A stretch of DNA of 37,966 bases from an uncultured Treponema sp. (GCA_947166355.1 CAMVDX010000024.1:1-37966), one strand, 5' to 3'; positions 1 to 8,042 are shown, numbered from the stretch's first letter. Program-made: numbers and translations. The notes: generated from the letters alone by a model not told the origin.

Positions 1-156
1 TCCAGCAAAAAAGAAAAGTCTTTTCCATCAAATCGTCTGTAATTACCTTGTCCACCGTAAGCTCCACTTTTTGTAATTGTTTCCTCAGAAACTATGTAAT
101 CGATTACAATATTATAGTCGAAAAATGGCTGATTTTGTTGGGTAAAAAAGAAAATT

Positions 157-1131
157 TTATTGAAGTGTCGTCTTGGTGTTTTGTGCAACCATAAAATCGT
201 GTTTTATCTGTAAGAATTCTTTAAGACGCTCCATGAGAATAAAAAGATTTGCGCGGTCTTCGAACTCGGTGCGGGTCTGTGGGAGAGGCAGGCTTTTCAT
301 TTTGTCATGGATGAGGACCAGTTCTTCGAGCAGGGCTTTTACATCATTATCCTTGTGATATTCATTTGAAACTTTTTCGAGAAAATCTGAAAGCAGGGCA
401 GCGGTGGCTGGAACGGTGCCAAGGGCCTGGGCCGCCTTGAACATTTCGTAAAGAATCTTTGTCTGCTTTTCCCGCATTTCCAGGTAGCGGGAGTCGAAGG
501 TATCTTGTTTTGAAAACTGATTATTGTAATTTTCTTCTGCCTGTTTTTTGGCGGTGAAGATGCTCTGATTAAGTGAGACAAAGCAGGAGCCGTCGTAATC
601 AGCAAGAGCGGGATTCTGGATTCGCAGAGCCATTCTGTGAAGGGCTTGCTTTATCTGATTGTCGGTCTGCTTTTTCAGTTCTTCTATATAATCAGTTTTT
701 TTGTGAAGTAAAAGATTCATAAGGATTCCAAAAGCAACTCCAAGAACAAAAAGAAGAACTTCGTTTTTGATTTCAGCAGGTTCGGTTTTCCCAAAAGAAA
801 GAAAATGTGAAATCAAAACAGAATCCATTGCCATGGCAGAAATCCATTTGCGCCACTGACAGACAAGAATAAAAAGCAAAAGATAAAGAAAAAAGACCGG
901 CATCGTAAAGCCAAGCAAATTGAAAAGCGTGATAGAAATTGCGAGTGCCAGGACAAAGGCAAGCAGGCGGGCAAGGGCAGTGCGCAGTGTTTCTTTTTTA
1001 GTCGGCTGAACCGAAAGAATTGCAACAATTCCAGCCGATACTGCGAAGTCCAGTTTGAAAACCTGGGCGCAGAGAATTGCGAGGACGGCGGCTACTGTGA
1101 TTTTTATTGTGTTGGTGATGATGGATTTCAT
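157..1131 (-). CDS. Aromatic acid exporter family (ArAE_1/DUF939-like) membrane protein
   Basis: A 324-residue protein. The N-terminal ~130 residues hold about four closely packed hydrophobic segments (from the start, MKSIITNTIKIT, to the FVLGVAFGILMNLLL stretch). The rest is soluble, charged and mostly helical. This is the layout of the ArAE_1/DUF939 family, thought to export aromatic or amphipathic acids across the inner membrane; the substrate cannot be read from sequence. An upstream TTG-type extension of 68 codons is open but reads through the promoter, so I use the ATG at 1131. There is no Shine-Dalgarno: a TATACT hexamer ends 6 nt before the ATG. It is divergent from the nucleoside hydrolase gene at 1214. 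Family call fairly sure, transport role inferred. Confidence 0.72.
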   Translation of the reverse strand: MKSIITNTIKITVAAVLAILCAQVFKLDFAVSAGIVAILSVQPTKKETLRTALARLLAFVLALAISITLFNLLGFTMPVFFLYLLLFILVCQWRKWISAMAMDSVLISHFLSFGKTEPAEIKNEVLLFVLGVAFGILMNLLLHKKTDYIEELKKQTDNQIKQALHRMALRIQNPALADYDGSCFVSLNQSIFTAKKQAEENYNNQFSKQDTFDSRYLEMREKQTKILYEMFKAAQALGTVPATAALLSDFLEKVSNEYHKDNDVKALLEELVLIHDKMKSLPLPQTRTEFEDRANLFILMERLKEFLQIKHDFMVAQNTKTTLQ

Positions 1132-1137
1132 AGAAAA

Positions 1138-1166
1138 AGTATAGCATGGAAAGTGGCGCTTTGTAA
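1138..1166 (-). promoter_or_regulatory. Promoter of the exporter gene, predicted leaderless start
   Basis: On the minus strand TTACAA (1166-1161), a 17-bp spacer and TATACT (1143-1138), preceded by TGC as in an extended -10. The expected start of transcription, 7 nt after the -10, is the A of the ATG at 1131. Confidence 0.5.
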
Positions 1167-1213
1167 TTGCTAAGTTTACAGGTAGGGGATAAAATGATTT
1201 AGGAGTAAAAACT

Positions 1214-2134
1214 ATGAAATCAAAATTGCTGTTCGACGTTCCGCAGTATAAGAAGCTGCGTGTGATTATTGATACCGATGCTGCCTGTGAGGCTGATGAT
1301 CCTTTTGCGATTGCCCAGGCTTTGATGAGTCCCAAGCTGATGGTAAAGGGAATTCTTGCTGAGCACTTTGCGGTTGAGGACTCGGTGAAGCGCAGTTATG
1401 ATGAAGTCTGCACAATTCTTGATGCCATGGATATGAAAGAGGTGCCTGTTTTTATGGGGGAGGCTGGTGCGAAGGAAGCGGGGTATTTTGAGAACTCGGT
1501 TGGGGTGGCAAGTACCGAAGAGGTAGTTTCGCCTGCCGTTGATTTTTTGATTTCAGAATCTCTTCGCGATGATACAGCTCCGCTTTTTGTTTTGTGTCAG
1601 GGGGCGATAACAAACGTGGCGGTTGCAATTAAAAAGTGTCCAGAGATTCTGAACAGAATGACAATCGTCTGGATTGGAACTCATGGTCTTGCTGAAATTC
1701 CTTGGCGTGAGTTTAATTCCGGGAACGATGTGGCTGCGGCAAATTACGTATTGAGTCATGCAAAAAATCTCTGGCTCATTCCTTCAAATGTTTATGTAAC
1801 AATTACCGTAAGTCTTGCCGAACTCCAGCAGAAAGTTTTACCCTGCGGAAAAATTGGCCGCCATCTTTTTGAAAATATGGTTACCTATAATAATTCTCCC
1901 GCTGCCGGTTGGACAAAAGGCGAAAGCTGGTCTCTTGGAGATTCGCCTGCGATTGGCGTTGCGCTGAATCCGGATTGCGGTCACTACATCGAGCACGAAG
2001 CGCCTTTTGTAAATGAAGATACTTCCTGCAGCTTCGGAAAGGGAAATCCAAAAATCCGCATTTATACAGATATTGATTCACGATATTTACTGGAAGATTT
2101 CTTTGCGAAGTTACAGTTGAATTATGGGGATTAA
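1214..2134 (+). CDS. Inosine/uridine-preferring nucleoside hydrolase family protein
   Basis: 306 residues, normal length for the IunH family, which hydrolyses the N-glycosidic bond of ribonucleosides to ribose and base for purine/pyrimidine salvage in the cytoplasm. The N-terminal calcium-site signature is present in variant form: Asp20-Thr-Asp22 and Asp28-Asp29 (IDTDAACEADDPFA), with a longer loop than the usual DTDPGxDD. A later EFNSGNDVAAANYVL block fits the substrate-binding region (normally EFNxxxDPxAA), here with Val for Pro. A clear ribosome site AGGAG (1201-1205) sits 8 nt before the ATG. It ends 4 bp inside the end of the convergent HTH gene. The variant motif means base specificity is uncertain. 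Confidence 0.85.
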   Translation: MKSKLLFDVPQYKKLRVIIDTDAACEADDPFAIAQALMSPKLMVKGILAEHFAVEDSVKRSYDEVCTILDAMDMKEVPVFMGEAGAKEAGYFENSVGVASTEEVVSPAVDFLISESLRDDTAPLFVLCQGAITNVAVAIKKCPEILNRMTIVWIGTHGLAEIPWREFNSGNDVAAANYVLSHAKNLWLIPSNVYVTITVSLAELQQKVLPCGKIGRHLFENMVTYNNSPAAGWTKGESWSLGDSPAIGVALNPDCGHYIEHEAPFVNEDTSCSFGKGNPKIRIYTDIDSRYLLEDFFAKLQLNYGD

Positions 2135-2523
2135 ATAGTTATTCCGTAGTAATTTTTCAGTGCTTGTTTTGTATTTAAGTTTGAGTTACAGTTAATAAAA
2201 TCAAGAGTCTCTTTTGAAAATCCATAATTTGGTTCTTTTTCGTGCAAGAAAAAGTCTGTGGTTTCTTCTTCTTTGAGTATAATTATTTCATCTAACGTAA
2301 CTTTATATAGTTTTGCAAGTGTGATGAGATTATCGATTCGTGGGAGATACTTTTTCTCTGGATTTTCCCAAATGTAGATTGATTGAGGATTTTCCATTCC
2401 GAGAAGCTTCTGAATTTGAGCCACAGTGATGTTATTGTTCTCTCGGAGCTTCTTGAGGTTTTGTGAAGTTGCCGGTACATCAATTGTTGGAATTGAAAAA
2501 CTTGAACCGTTATCAGTCAACAT
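2131..2523 (-). CDS. XRE-type helix-turn-helix protein
   Basis: 130 residues. An XRE/Cro-type HTH spans about residues 22-80 (SQNLKKLRENNNITVAQIQK, then an IYIWENPEKKYLPRIDNLITLAKLYKVTLDEII block). The middle deviates a little: an Asn-Pro-Gln-Ser recognition region and Trp-Glu-Asn-Pro in place of the usual W-E-x-G. The C-terminal ~45 residues have no recognised domain. Likely a small DNA-binding regulator. No clear ribosome site before the ATG at 2523. It overlaps the nucleoside hydrolase gene tail-to-tail by 4 bp. Target unknown. Confidence 0.75.
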   Translation of the reverse strand: MLTDNGSSFSIPTIDVPATSQNLKKLRENNNITVAQIQKLLGMENPQSIYIWENPEKKYLPRIDNLITLAKLYKVTLDEIIILKEEETTDFFLHEKEPNYGFSKETLDFINCNSNLNTKQALKNYYGITI

Positions 2524-2601
2524 ATATAAAAAGTAATAAATTCTTTGCTGATTGGCAAGAAATTAAGTTACTAACTTAATGTTTTTCGCTTATGTGCGGA
2601 A

Positions 2602-2607
2602 TATAAT
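2602..2607 (+). promoter_or_regulatory. -10 box of the ORF6N gene
   Basis: Perfect TATAAT ending exactly 6 nt before the ATG at 2614, with no ribosome site between, predicting a leaderless message. No good -35 is seen 16-18 bp upstream. Confidence 0.45.
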
Positions 2608-2613
2608 TGTGGT

Positions 2614-3174
2614 ATGGAAAATGAAATTACACCAATTTTGGTCGAAAGTAAGATTTTTATGATTCGTGGAAAGCAGGTTATGATTGACCGTGACCTTGCG
2701 GAGCTTTATGGAGTTGAGACGAAAGTCATTAACCAGGCAGTTAAGCGTAATATTGAGCGATTTCCTGAAGAATTTAGATTTCAATTAATTAATCAAGAAA
2801 TGAATGAACTGGTCACAAATTGTGACCGGTTCAAAAGCTTGAAGCATTCTACTGTCTTGCCTTACGTCTTCACCGAGCAAGGTGTAGCAATGCTCTCTGC
2901 AGTTCTTCACAGTCCTACGGCAATTCAAGTAAGTATCCGGATAATGGATGCCTTTGTGAAGCTTCGTCATTATGTTAGTTCGCAGATTGTGAAAACTGAT
3001 GATAAGGAAGAACTTGCAGAAATCCGGCGTCTCCTTTTGCTTCATATAGATTATTGTGATAAAAAGTTTTCGGAGCAGGATATGAAAATCAATCAGATTA
3101 TCCAAGTTTTGAATAATTTGATTGATCAGCCACAAACAAGTAGAAAAATTGGATTCGTAGGCGATAAGCCGTAA
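2614..3174 (+). CDS. ORF6N (KilA-N-like) domain protein
   Basis: 186 residues. Residues ~10-95 match the ORF6N domain of phage and mobile-element proteins (VMIDRDLAELYGVETKVINQAVKRN and later LPYVFTEQGVAMLSAVL), a KilA-N-related DNA-binding fold often found as an antirepressor or orphan in bacterial chromosomes. The C-terminal ~60 residues look like a coiled coil (EELAEIRRLLLLHIDYCDKK onward). Just downstream is an antitoxin-like remnant, and an XRE gene flanks on each side, so this 1.5-kb stretch looks like phage or plasmid debris rather than core genome. The regulatory target is unknown. Confidence 0.85.
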   Translation: MENEITPILVESKIFMIRGKQVMIDRDLAELYGVETKVINQAVKRNIERFPEEFRFQLINQEMNELVTNCDRFKSLKHSTVLPYVFTEQGVAMLSAVLHSPTAIQVSIRIMDAFVKLRHYVSSQIVKTDDKEELAEIRRLLLLHIDYCDKKFSEQDMKINQIIQVLNNLIDQPQTSRKIGFVGDKP

Positions 3175-3344
3175 AAAAGAGAAAGTCGTTTAAGGTCATA
3201 ATTTGCGACAGGTTTGCAAGTGAAGTGGCGATTTATGATCCTTATATTTATTCAGAAGAGAATATGAAACAATTGCGACAAGGAATTGCTCAGATAGAAA
3301 TGGGCAAACGAAGCATAATTACACAAGCTTACAAACATCTTTAA
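3168..3344 (+). pseudogene. Antitoxin-like C-terminal remnant
   Basis: A 58-codon open frame with no plausible start codon at its beginning, in a different frame from the ORF6N gene whose end it overlaps. Its second half (IYSEENMKQLRQGIAQIEMG) resembles the C-terminal tail of type II antitoxins, where a YSExNxxxLxxxIxQ pattern is common, but the N-terminal DNA-binding half is absent. It overlaps the convergent XRE gene by 26 bp. Best read as a decayed antitoxin or an unrelated open frame; no toxin gene is visible beside it. Confidence 0.3.
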
Positions 3345-3642
3345 CATCTTTTTCAATTCTGAAAAGAAGTTCTTCTTCTAGAGATTTTCCAAACTTATCT
3401 TCAAATTGTGCCTTTTTATTTTCCGGGCAGCCCCGTTCTTCAAAAAGGGCAGATGATGGAATACCAAGCGCAACGGCGATTTTGTCTACCATTTCTGGTT
3501 GAGGCCAGGAGTCTCGATTCTCTATTTGATTTATGTATGCGATACTTTTCTCAACCGCATAAGATAACTTTTCTTGAGAAATGCCTTTTTGATTCCTGTA
3601 ATATTTCAAATTATTGACGAATGTGTCTCGTATCGAATTCAT
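3319..3642 (-). CDS. XRE-family transcriptional regulator
   Basis: 107 residues with a classical XRE HTH at about residues 9-66: FVNNLKYYRNQKGISQEKLS, then INQIENRDSWPQPEMVDKIAVALG. The C-terminal ~40 residues are charged and helical, possibly for dimerisation. Standalone gene, converging on the antitoxin-like remnant. Its promoter region (3643-3840) is shared with the divergent membrane-protein gene at 3841, so regulation of that gene is plausible but inferred. The start at 3642 has no obvious ribosome site. Confidence 0.82.
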   Translation of the reverse strand: MNSIRDTFVNNLKYYRNQKGISQEKLSYAVEKSIAYINQIENRDSWPQPEMVDKIAVALGIPSSALFEERGCPENKKAQFEDKFGKSLEEELLFRIEKDVKDVCKLV

Positions 3643-3840
3643 AGAATCAGAATGACAAGAATAATAAAATGATATTACACAAAATTGTTAAAATTATATT
3701 AAAATTATTTGCGAATTTTGATTTTATACATTATCATAACATTATAAGATTAAGTTTTTTACACGTTTCAATCTTTTCCAAGGTTTTATACTGTATTGAA
3801 CTTATCTAGATAAAAAATTTACACGGAGGATTTCAAAAAA

Positions 3841-4383
3841 ATGGAATCAATTACAATTTTAACATCTCTTTTATTTGTGTGGTTAAAGGCTAGAATTGAT
3901 TTTGAAGAGAATTTTATCAAAATCAAAAATCCGAATTCTATTCTCGGATTTATACCTTTAGGATCTAAAAAATTTTCTGTTGCAATAAATCAAATTGCTT
4001 CTGTAGACAGTGAATTTAAATTATTATTTAAAAATTTGATTGTTGGAATTATCGAATTATGTACGGTTCCTGTCTTTTTAAGAGACTCATCGACTATAAT
4101 TATTGCAATAATCTTTTTAATTCTTGGAGTATCTACTGTAATAAACTCTTTCCAAATTCACTTGAATATTAATACTACTTCAGGACAGTTATACTATATT
4201 TCAGCCTTTATTTTCCAGAAAGGGAAATTGTCAAATATAGAATCTTCATTGAATAATCTTATTTCAAATCGAATGGATGATACAAATAATAGAAAAGTGG
4301 CAGAAGTACAGACAGAAGCATTAAAAGCTGATAATGCAGCAAATACAGCTGCTATTGTAAATGCTATAAAAGATTCAAAATAG
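3841..4383 (+). CDS. PH-like-fold small membrane protein, function unknown
   Basis: 180 residues, not assigned to a named family. Residues ~15-60 look like beta strands (FEENFIKIKNPNSILGFIPL and later KFSVAINQIASVDSEFK), then two hydrophobic segments (~residues 60-105, including TIIIAIIFLILGVSTVI), then a further strand pair and a helix (NIESSLNNLIS). This order is what one sees in small bacterial proteins with a PH-like domain interrupted by a membrane hairpin. The tail is Ala/Asn-rich and polar. A strong ribosome site GGAGGA (3825-3830) precedes the start, and the upstream DNA is very AT-rich. It converges on the DNA glycosylase gene with a 20-bp tail overlap. Structural guess only. Confidence 0.6.
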   Translation: MESITILTSLLFVWLKARIDFEENFIKIKNPNSILGFIPLGSKKFSVAINQIASVDSEFKLLFKNLIVGIIELCTVPVFLRDSSTIIIAIIFLILGVSTVINSFQIHLNINTTSGQLYYISAFIFQKGKLSNIESSLNNLISNRMDDTNNRKVAEVQTEALKADNAANTAAIVNAIKDSK

Positions 4384-4993
4384 CGAAATATTCTTTATAT
4401 ACATAAATCAATCTTTCTTTGCACCACTGGGCATTTGCCGGGCTGGTGCTGGGCAGGCAGTGGACGGTAAGATTGAAGCGCGGTTCGTAAAGGACCGCGC
4501 AATTTTTTTGCCACAAGTTGAATGCGGTTTTACCGGTACAGATGATGTGGCGAATCTGGCTGGCGTTTAAGATTTCTGTGAAGTCGTTTGGGATGGCATT
4601 TTTGATTGAAGAATCGGCGGCGCCGGTGATTTCGCAGGAAGCGAGAACATCCCACATGGCGAGGTGATGGCGGAGCAGGAAGTCGTGGCGCTCGGCAATG
4701 GCGGCGGAGATGTCGGGAGCCGCGGCAGATTCTTGCGAGGTGACGGAGTTTATTGCGATGTCGGCTTTTATTCCGTTATTCTTGTATTCAAATTTTACGC
4801 CGAAGACCTCAGCCATTACGCTCCAGAATCTGTTCTGCGGATGCATGTAGAAAAAGCCGGCTTCGCGGCTTTTGGGCGAGGGCATGGTGCCGAGGATGAG
4901 TATTTTGCTCTCTGAGTTCCAGACCGGTGGAATTGGATGAGAGACAGTAATTTGTTTTTCTGTTTCCGCGGATTTATCTGGATGTCGTTGCAT
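4364..4993 (-). CDS. Hypoxanthine-DNA glycosylase (UDG superfamily, family 6)
   Basis: 209 residues. It removes deaminated bases (hypoxanthine, perhaps uracil) from DNA to start base-excision repair. Visible hallmarks: Gly35-Thr-Met-Pro-Ser39 followed by His51-Pro-Gln-Asn-Arg-Phe-Trp57 (substrate pocket; in family 6 an Asn does the catalytic work instead of the Asp of family 1), and the C-terminal loop Leu180-Pro-Ser-Thr-Ser-Pro-Ala-Asn187. Length is normal. The ribosome site GGAGGAG lies inside the end of the upstream regulator gene, whose stop codon is 1 nt before this ATG, so the two are translationally coupled. Family is firm, substrate preference inferred. Confidence 0.85.
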   Translation of the reverse strand: MQRHPDKSAETEKQITVSHPIPPVWNSESKILILGTMPSPKSREAGFFYMHPQNRFWSVMAEVFGVKFEYKNNGIKADIAINSVTSQESAAAPDISAAIAERHDFLLRHHLAMWDVLASCEITGAADSSIKNAIPNDFTEILNASQIRHIICTGKTAFNLWQKNCAVLYEPRFNLTVHCLPSTSPANAQWCKERLIYVYKEYFAILNLL

Positions 4994-4994
4994 T

Positions 4995-5669
4995 TTATTT
5001 CATTACTCCTCCGTGGAAAAAGCATTCGTAGACTTTTTTGTCGTGAAAATAGATTTCTTCGTAGCCCTGGAACCAGGTAAAGTCTCCGTTTACTGAGCAC
5101 TTGTAGGTGTACTCTCCGCTCTGGTAATATTCGGGGCCGCGGTAGGGCATTTTGTGGTTGGCGGCGCGCAGGGCTTCTTTTAAGAAGTTTCCGCTGAATT
5201 CTTTTTCGAGTACGCGGCCCAGGTAGTTCATGGCGTAAACAGCTTTTCCTTTTTTCCAGATAGCTTCTTCGCCTGCAAATTGTTCGCCGCCAACGTAGGT
5301 ATCGTGATAGGTGTAGTCGCCGTTGGTGTAGCGGAAGTCGTGGGAGTCCAGGCGGGTAGAGTCTGTTTCGTTCATAAAGGCAGCGTAGGTGTTTACGTTT
5401 GCTTCGAGGCGGAAGGTTATGAGTTCATCGAGGTCTGTCTTGTCCGTGGCGCCGGTCACGTTCATCATGCACTGCTGGTCGCGCACAAGGTAATCTACAG
5501 TTACGCTCATCAGGTCGCTGATTTGTATGAGGTTTGAGATGTCGGGGTAGGCCTGTCCGCTTTCCCATTTTGCAACAGCCTGGCGGGAAACGTTGAGCTT
5601 GTCGGCCAGGGCTTCCTGTGTGAGGCCTTTGTTTTTTCTAAGTATCTGTAGTTTTTCTGAAAAGTTCAT
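4995..5669 (-). CDS. XRE-family regulator with C-terminal DUF5680 domain
   Basis: 224 residues from the ATG at 5669, chosen because a GGAGAC ribosome site lies 6-11 nt upstream; a longer frame exists but lacks one. Residues 1-65 are a standard XRE HTH (KLQILRKNKGLTQEALADKL, VSRQAVAKWESGQAYPDI). Residues ~80-224 match DUF5680, an aromatic-rich module (YRGPEYYQSGEYTYKC, FTWFQGYEEIYF) regularly fused to such HTHs and presumed to sense a ligand. It is the first gene of a two-gene operon with the DNA glycosylase, so the glycosylase may be under its control, which is inference from linkage. Confidence 0.85.
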   Translation of the reverse strand: MNFSEKLQILRKNKGLTQEALADKLNVSRQAVAKWESGQAYPDISNLIQISDLMSVTVDYLVRDQQCMMNVTGATDKTDLDELITFRLEANVNTYAAFMNETDSTRLDSHDFRYTNGDYTYHDTYVGGEQFAGEEAIWKKGKAVYAMNYLGRVLEKEFSGNFLKEALRAANHKMPYRGPEYYQSGEYTYKCSVNGDFTWFQGYEEIYFHDKKVYECFFHGGVMK

Positions 5670-5730
5670 GACTGTCTCCTGAGTCGCGCGGTAAATAATT
5701 AGAACGCGATAAATTATTTTGCGCAAGGGA

Positions 5731-5858
5731 TTGTAGCCACGCCGAAGGCGGCCACCGCAAGCGAGTGAACTAACGTTAGTTAGTGAACGAGTGCGGAGGC
5801 TGGAGCGATAGCGGAATGGCGGAAAGCCCGACCGCCGCTTGCGGCGGTTGCGCCCATA
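5731..5858. repeat. GC-rich palindromic intergenic repeat
   Basis: A sharply GC-richer block between the regulator and the ArsC-like gene. It contains the perfect palindrome CTAACGTTAG near 5770 and a perfect hairpin ACCGCCGC-TT-GCGGCGGT at 5831-5848, with several short reverse-complementary words (accgcaagcgag / gagtgcggag). It has the look of a REP-type dispersed element. No gene is supported within it, although an open frame runs through. Confidence 0.5.
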
Positions 5859-5915
5859 TGAATAATAATATCATACTCTTAATTTTGCGAAAACCAAACG
5901 CCGGTTGCATTTTAG

Positions 5916-5944
5916 TTACTTATAGTTGCGTTTTCTGTTATACT
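5916..5944 (+). promoter_or_regulatory. Promoter of the ArsC/Spx-like gene
   Basis: TTACTT (5916-5921), 17-bp spacer, TATACT (5939-5944). The predicted +1 coincides with the A of the ATG at 5951 and there is no ribosome site, so a leaderless message is predicted. Confidence 0.5.
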
Positions 5945-5950
5945 AACTTT

Positions 5951-6310
5951 ATGATTCAGATTTTTGGTACAAATAAAAGTTTTGACTGCAAGGCGGCGCA
6001 GAGATTTTTTAAGGAACGCCGCATTCCTTTTCAGTTTGTGGACCTCAAGGAAAAAGAGATGTCTGCCGGCGAGTTTGACTCTGTTGTGACGGCCCTTGCC
6101 CGAACGGAAGGTGGACGTGATGCTGCCCTCGACGCACTAATTGATAAAAAGGCAAAAGACTATGCCAGCATTGCCTACCTGGACGACAGCGAAAAAGAAG
6201 GAAAGCTTTTTGAAAATCAGGTAGCACTTATGAAGCAGCCGGTTTGTCGAAATGGAAAAACTGAGGCAACCGTTGGCATGGCGCAGAAAATCTGGGAAGG
6301 CTGGAAATAA
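5951..6310 (+). CDS. ArsC/Spx-family thioredoxin-fold protein
   Basis: 119 residues, the usual length of the ArsC/Spx/YffB family. The N-terminus IQIFGTNKSFDCKAAQRFF places a single Cys at position 13 where the family carries its reactive thiol, followed by the expected RRIPFQFVDLKEK strand. The C-terminal part ends with KQPVCRNGKTEATVG, matching the family's conserved tail. Members are arsenate reductases, Spx-type RNA polymerase regulators or uncharacterised thiol proteins. The single N-terminal Cys, rather than CxxC, does not settle which. I start at the ATG at 5951, not the longer frame from 5783, because that frame runs through the promoter and the GC-rich repeat. Confidence 0.78.
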   Translation: MIQIFGTNKSFDCKAAQRFFKERRIPFQFVDLKEKEMSAGEFDSVVTALARTEGGRDAALDALIDKKAKDYASIAYLDDSEKEGKLFENQVALMKQPVCRNGKTEATVGMAQKIWEGWK

Positions 6311-6351
6311 AACCGAAAATAAAAGATATTTATCATATTAAAGATTTTCAG

Positions 6352-6403
6352 TATAATTAAAATCTATAAAAAGGCGGTTCAAGTTTCTTCCTATAGTTCC
6401 GCC
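6352..6403 (+). promoter_or_regulatory. Promoter and leader hairpin before metY
   Basis: TATAAT at 6352-6357 is followed by a ~70-nt leader. The leader contains GGCGG (6373-6377) and CCGCC (6399-6403), which can form a 5-bp stem around a 21-nt loop, and then an AGAGG ribosome site. A regulatory leader is plausible for a sulfur-metabolism gene, but I cannot match it to a known SAM or T-box element. Confidence 0.3.
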
Positions 6404-6433
6404 AACAGTTTATTTTGAAAAAGAGGCGCAATT

Positions 6434-7711
6434 ATGAAAATCGAGACAAAAGTTTTACACTCAGGCTACAAGCCGGAAAATGGCGGACCTGGAACAATCC
6501 CTATTGTACAGAGTACAACTTACCGCTTTGACAGCTGTGACCATGTTGCGGCTCTCTTTGATAAGCCTACTGAATTTATGTATTCACGTTTTGCAAATCC
6601 TACCTGCGATGCAGTTGAGAAAAAAATTGCAGACCTGGAAGGCGGCGTCGGCTGTATGCTCACAAGCTCCGGCCAGGCAGCTTCGCTCCTTTCTGTATTG
6701 AATCTCTGCTGTGCAGGCGACAGCTTTATTGCATCTGCTTCGATTTACGGCGGAACAATCAACCTCTTTGGCTTTACTCTTAAGAAGCTTGGAATCGAAT
6801 GTATTTGGGTTGATGTTGATGCAAGCTATGAAGAAATCTGCAAGGCAATTAAGCCTAATACAAAGTGTATTTTTGGTGAAACACTTGCAAATCCTGCCCT
6901 TACAGTTTTTGATTTTGAAACCTGGGCTAAGGCTGCTCACGACAACAATCTTCCTCTTATTGTAGATAACACTTTTGCAACTCCAGTTCTCTGTCGTCCA
7001 TTCGAGTGGGGTGCTGATATTGTAGTTCACTCAACAACAAAATATATGGACGGTCACGCAGTTCAGGGTGGTGGTGCAATCGTTGATTCAGGAAACTTCG
7101 ACTGGGAAGCTGCTTATAAAAAGACCGGCAAGTTTGCCGACATGGTTGAGCCGGATGAAAGTTATCACGGATTGCGCTATGTTGGAGACTTCGGCAAGGC
7201 TGCTTATATCGTAAAAGCCCGCACTCAGTTGATGCGCGACTTTGGTTGCTATCCTGCAGCTCAGAGTGCCTTCTATCTCAACCTCGGCCTTGAGACTCTT
7301 CCGGTTCGTATGGAACGCTATTGCCAGAATGCCCGCAAGGTTGCCGAGTTCTTCAAAACCTCCGATAAAATTGCAAAGGTTACATATCCAGGTCTCCCAG
7401 GCGACAAGTACTACGAGCGTGCACAGAAATATTTGCCAAACGGAACCTGCGGCGTAATTTCTATCAGCATTAAGGGTGGTCGTTCAGCAGCCGTTCGTTT
7501 TATGGATGCCCTCAAACTTGCCTGCGACGAAGTTCACGTTGCCGACATCCGCACCTGCGTTCTTCACCCGGCTTCTGCTACACACCGCCAGCTCACCGAT
7601 GAACAGCTCATTGCAGCCGGAATCGACGGCGGTATGGTTCGCGTTTCAGTTGGTCTCGAAAATGTTGAAGATATTATCGAAGACCTCAAGGGCGGACTTG
7701 CTGCTATTTAA
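6434..7711 (+). CDS. metY: O-acetylhomoserine sulfhydrylase (O-acetylhomoserine aminocarboxypropyltransferase)
   Basis: 425 residues. A PLP enzyme of the Cys/Met-metabolism family that makes homocysteine from O-acetylhomoserine and sulfide in the cytoplasm. The length, the N-terminal TKVLHSGYKPENGGPGTIPI block and the insertion-rich second half fit MetY better than the shorter MetB/MetC. The PLP lysine is Lys203 in HSTTKYMDGH. The cofactor-phosphate loop TSSGQAA (77-83) and IVDNTFATP (176-184) are intact. An AGAGG ribosome site precedes the ATG. It stands alone between the ArsC-like gene and the convergent small helical gene. The serine acetyltransferase at 34996 is a functional relative elsewhere in the window. 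A close homologue with different sulfur-acceptor preference cannot be excluded. Confidence 0.88.
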   Translation: MKIETKVLHSGYKPENGGPGTIPIVQSTTYRFDSCDHVAALFDKPTEFMYSRFANPTCDAVEKKIADLEGGVGCMLTSSGQAASLLSVLNLCCAGDSFIASASIYGGTINLFGFTLKKLGIECIWVDVDASYEEICKAIKPNTKCIFGETLANPALTVFDFETWAKAAHDNNLPLIVDNTFATPVLCRPFEWGADIVVHSTTKYMDGHAVQGGGAIVDSGNFDWEAAYKKTGKFADMVEPDESYHGLRYVGDFGKAAYIVKARTQLMRDFGCYPAAQSAFYLNLGLETLPVRMERYCQNARKVAEFFKTSDKIAKVTYPGLPGDKYYERAQKYLPNGTCGVISISIKGGRSAAVRFMDALKLACDEVHVADIRTCVLHPASATHRQLTDEQLIAAGIDGGMVRVSVGLENVEDIIEDLKGGLAAI

Positions 7712-7751
7712 GAGGTGTCTTACTGCTAACTAGGGGCAGCCTTGCAACTAG

Positions 7752-8042
7752 TTAGATTTCCTCAAACGCCTGAATACAAGAAAGTACAGATTCCTTTATA
7801 CTCTCTGAAACAGGATAAGCAGGAAGTTTTTTTTCAAGTTCTTTTGAACTATTTAGCAGTTTATTTAGACTTGCAGGAGTTTCACAATCTTCTGCAAGTT
7901 TTTTGATTTTATGAAGCAAGCTTCTATCAAAATCTTCAGGCAGTGAAGCATCAATCATAGTAAGACATATAGTGAATGTTATGCAGTGCATTGAAATCGT
8001 AAAGTCTCTGAGTGATGAATTTTGTTTGCTTTCGTTACTCAT
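7752..8042 (-). CDS. Small helical protein of unknown family (paralogue 1)
   Basis: 96 residues, no recognised domain. It aligns end to end with the protein encoded at 12997-13293: both start MSNE, share a SMxCITF block, a LPEDFD(R/K)SLL block, and a YPVxES...F(E/D)E ending. It has no signal peptide or membrane segment and is predicted largely alpha-helical. AAGGAGG lies 5 nt before the ATG. It is 27 bp downstream of the sigma factor gene on the same strand, so it is very likely co-transcribed with it. A role as a sigma-factor partner (anti-sigma or chaperone) is possible from position only. Confidence 0.75.
   Translation of the reverse strand: MSNESKQNSSLRDFTISMHCITFTICLTMIDASLPEDFDRSLLHKIKKLAEDCETPASLNKLLNSSKELEKKLPAYPVSESIKESVLSCIQAFEEI

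Noticed and set aside
1..156. A minus-strand frame open from before 157 to the left edge (including DYNIVIDYIVSEET)
   Set aside because: It has no plausible start codon or ribosome site, overlaps the end of the exporter gene in another frame, and runs off the window. It could be the start of a real gene but cannot be supported here.
2131..3642. Prophage
   Set aside because: ORF6N and XRE genes are phage-like, but there is no integrase, terminase or structural gene; treated as remnants.
5783..5950. N-terminal extension of the ArsC-like protein
   Set aside because: The extension reads through the palindromic repeat and the promoter, and the product fits the family only from the ATG at 5951.
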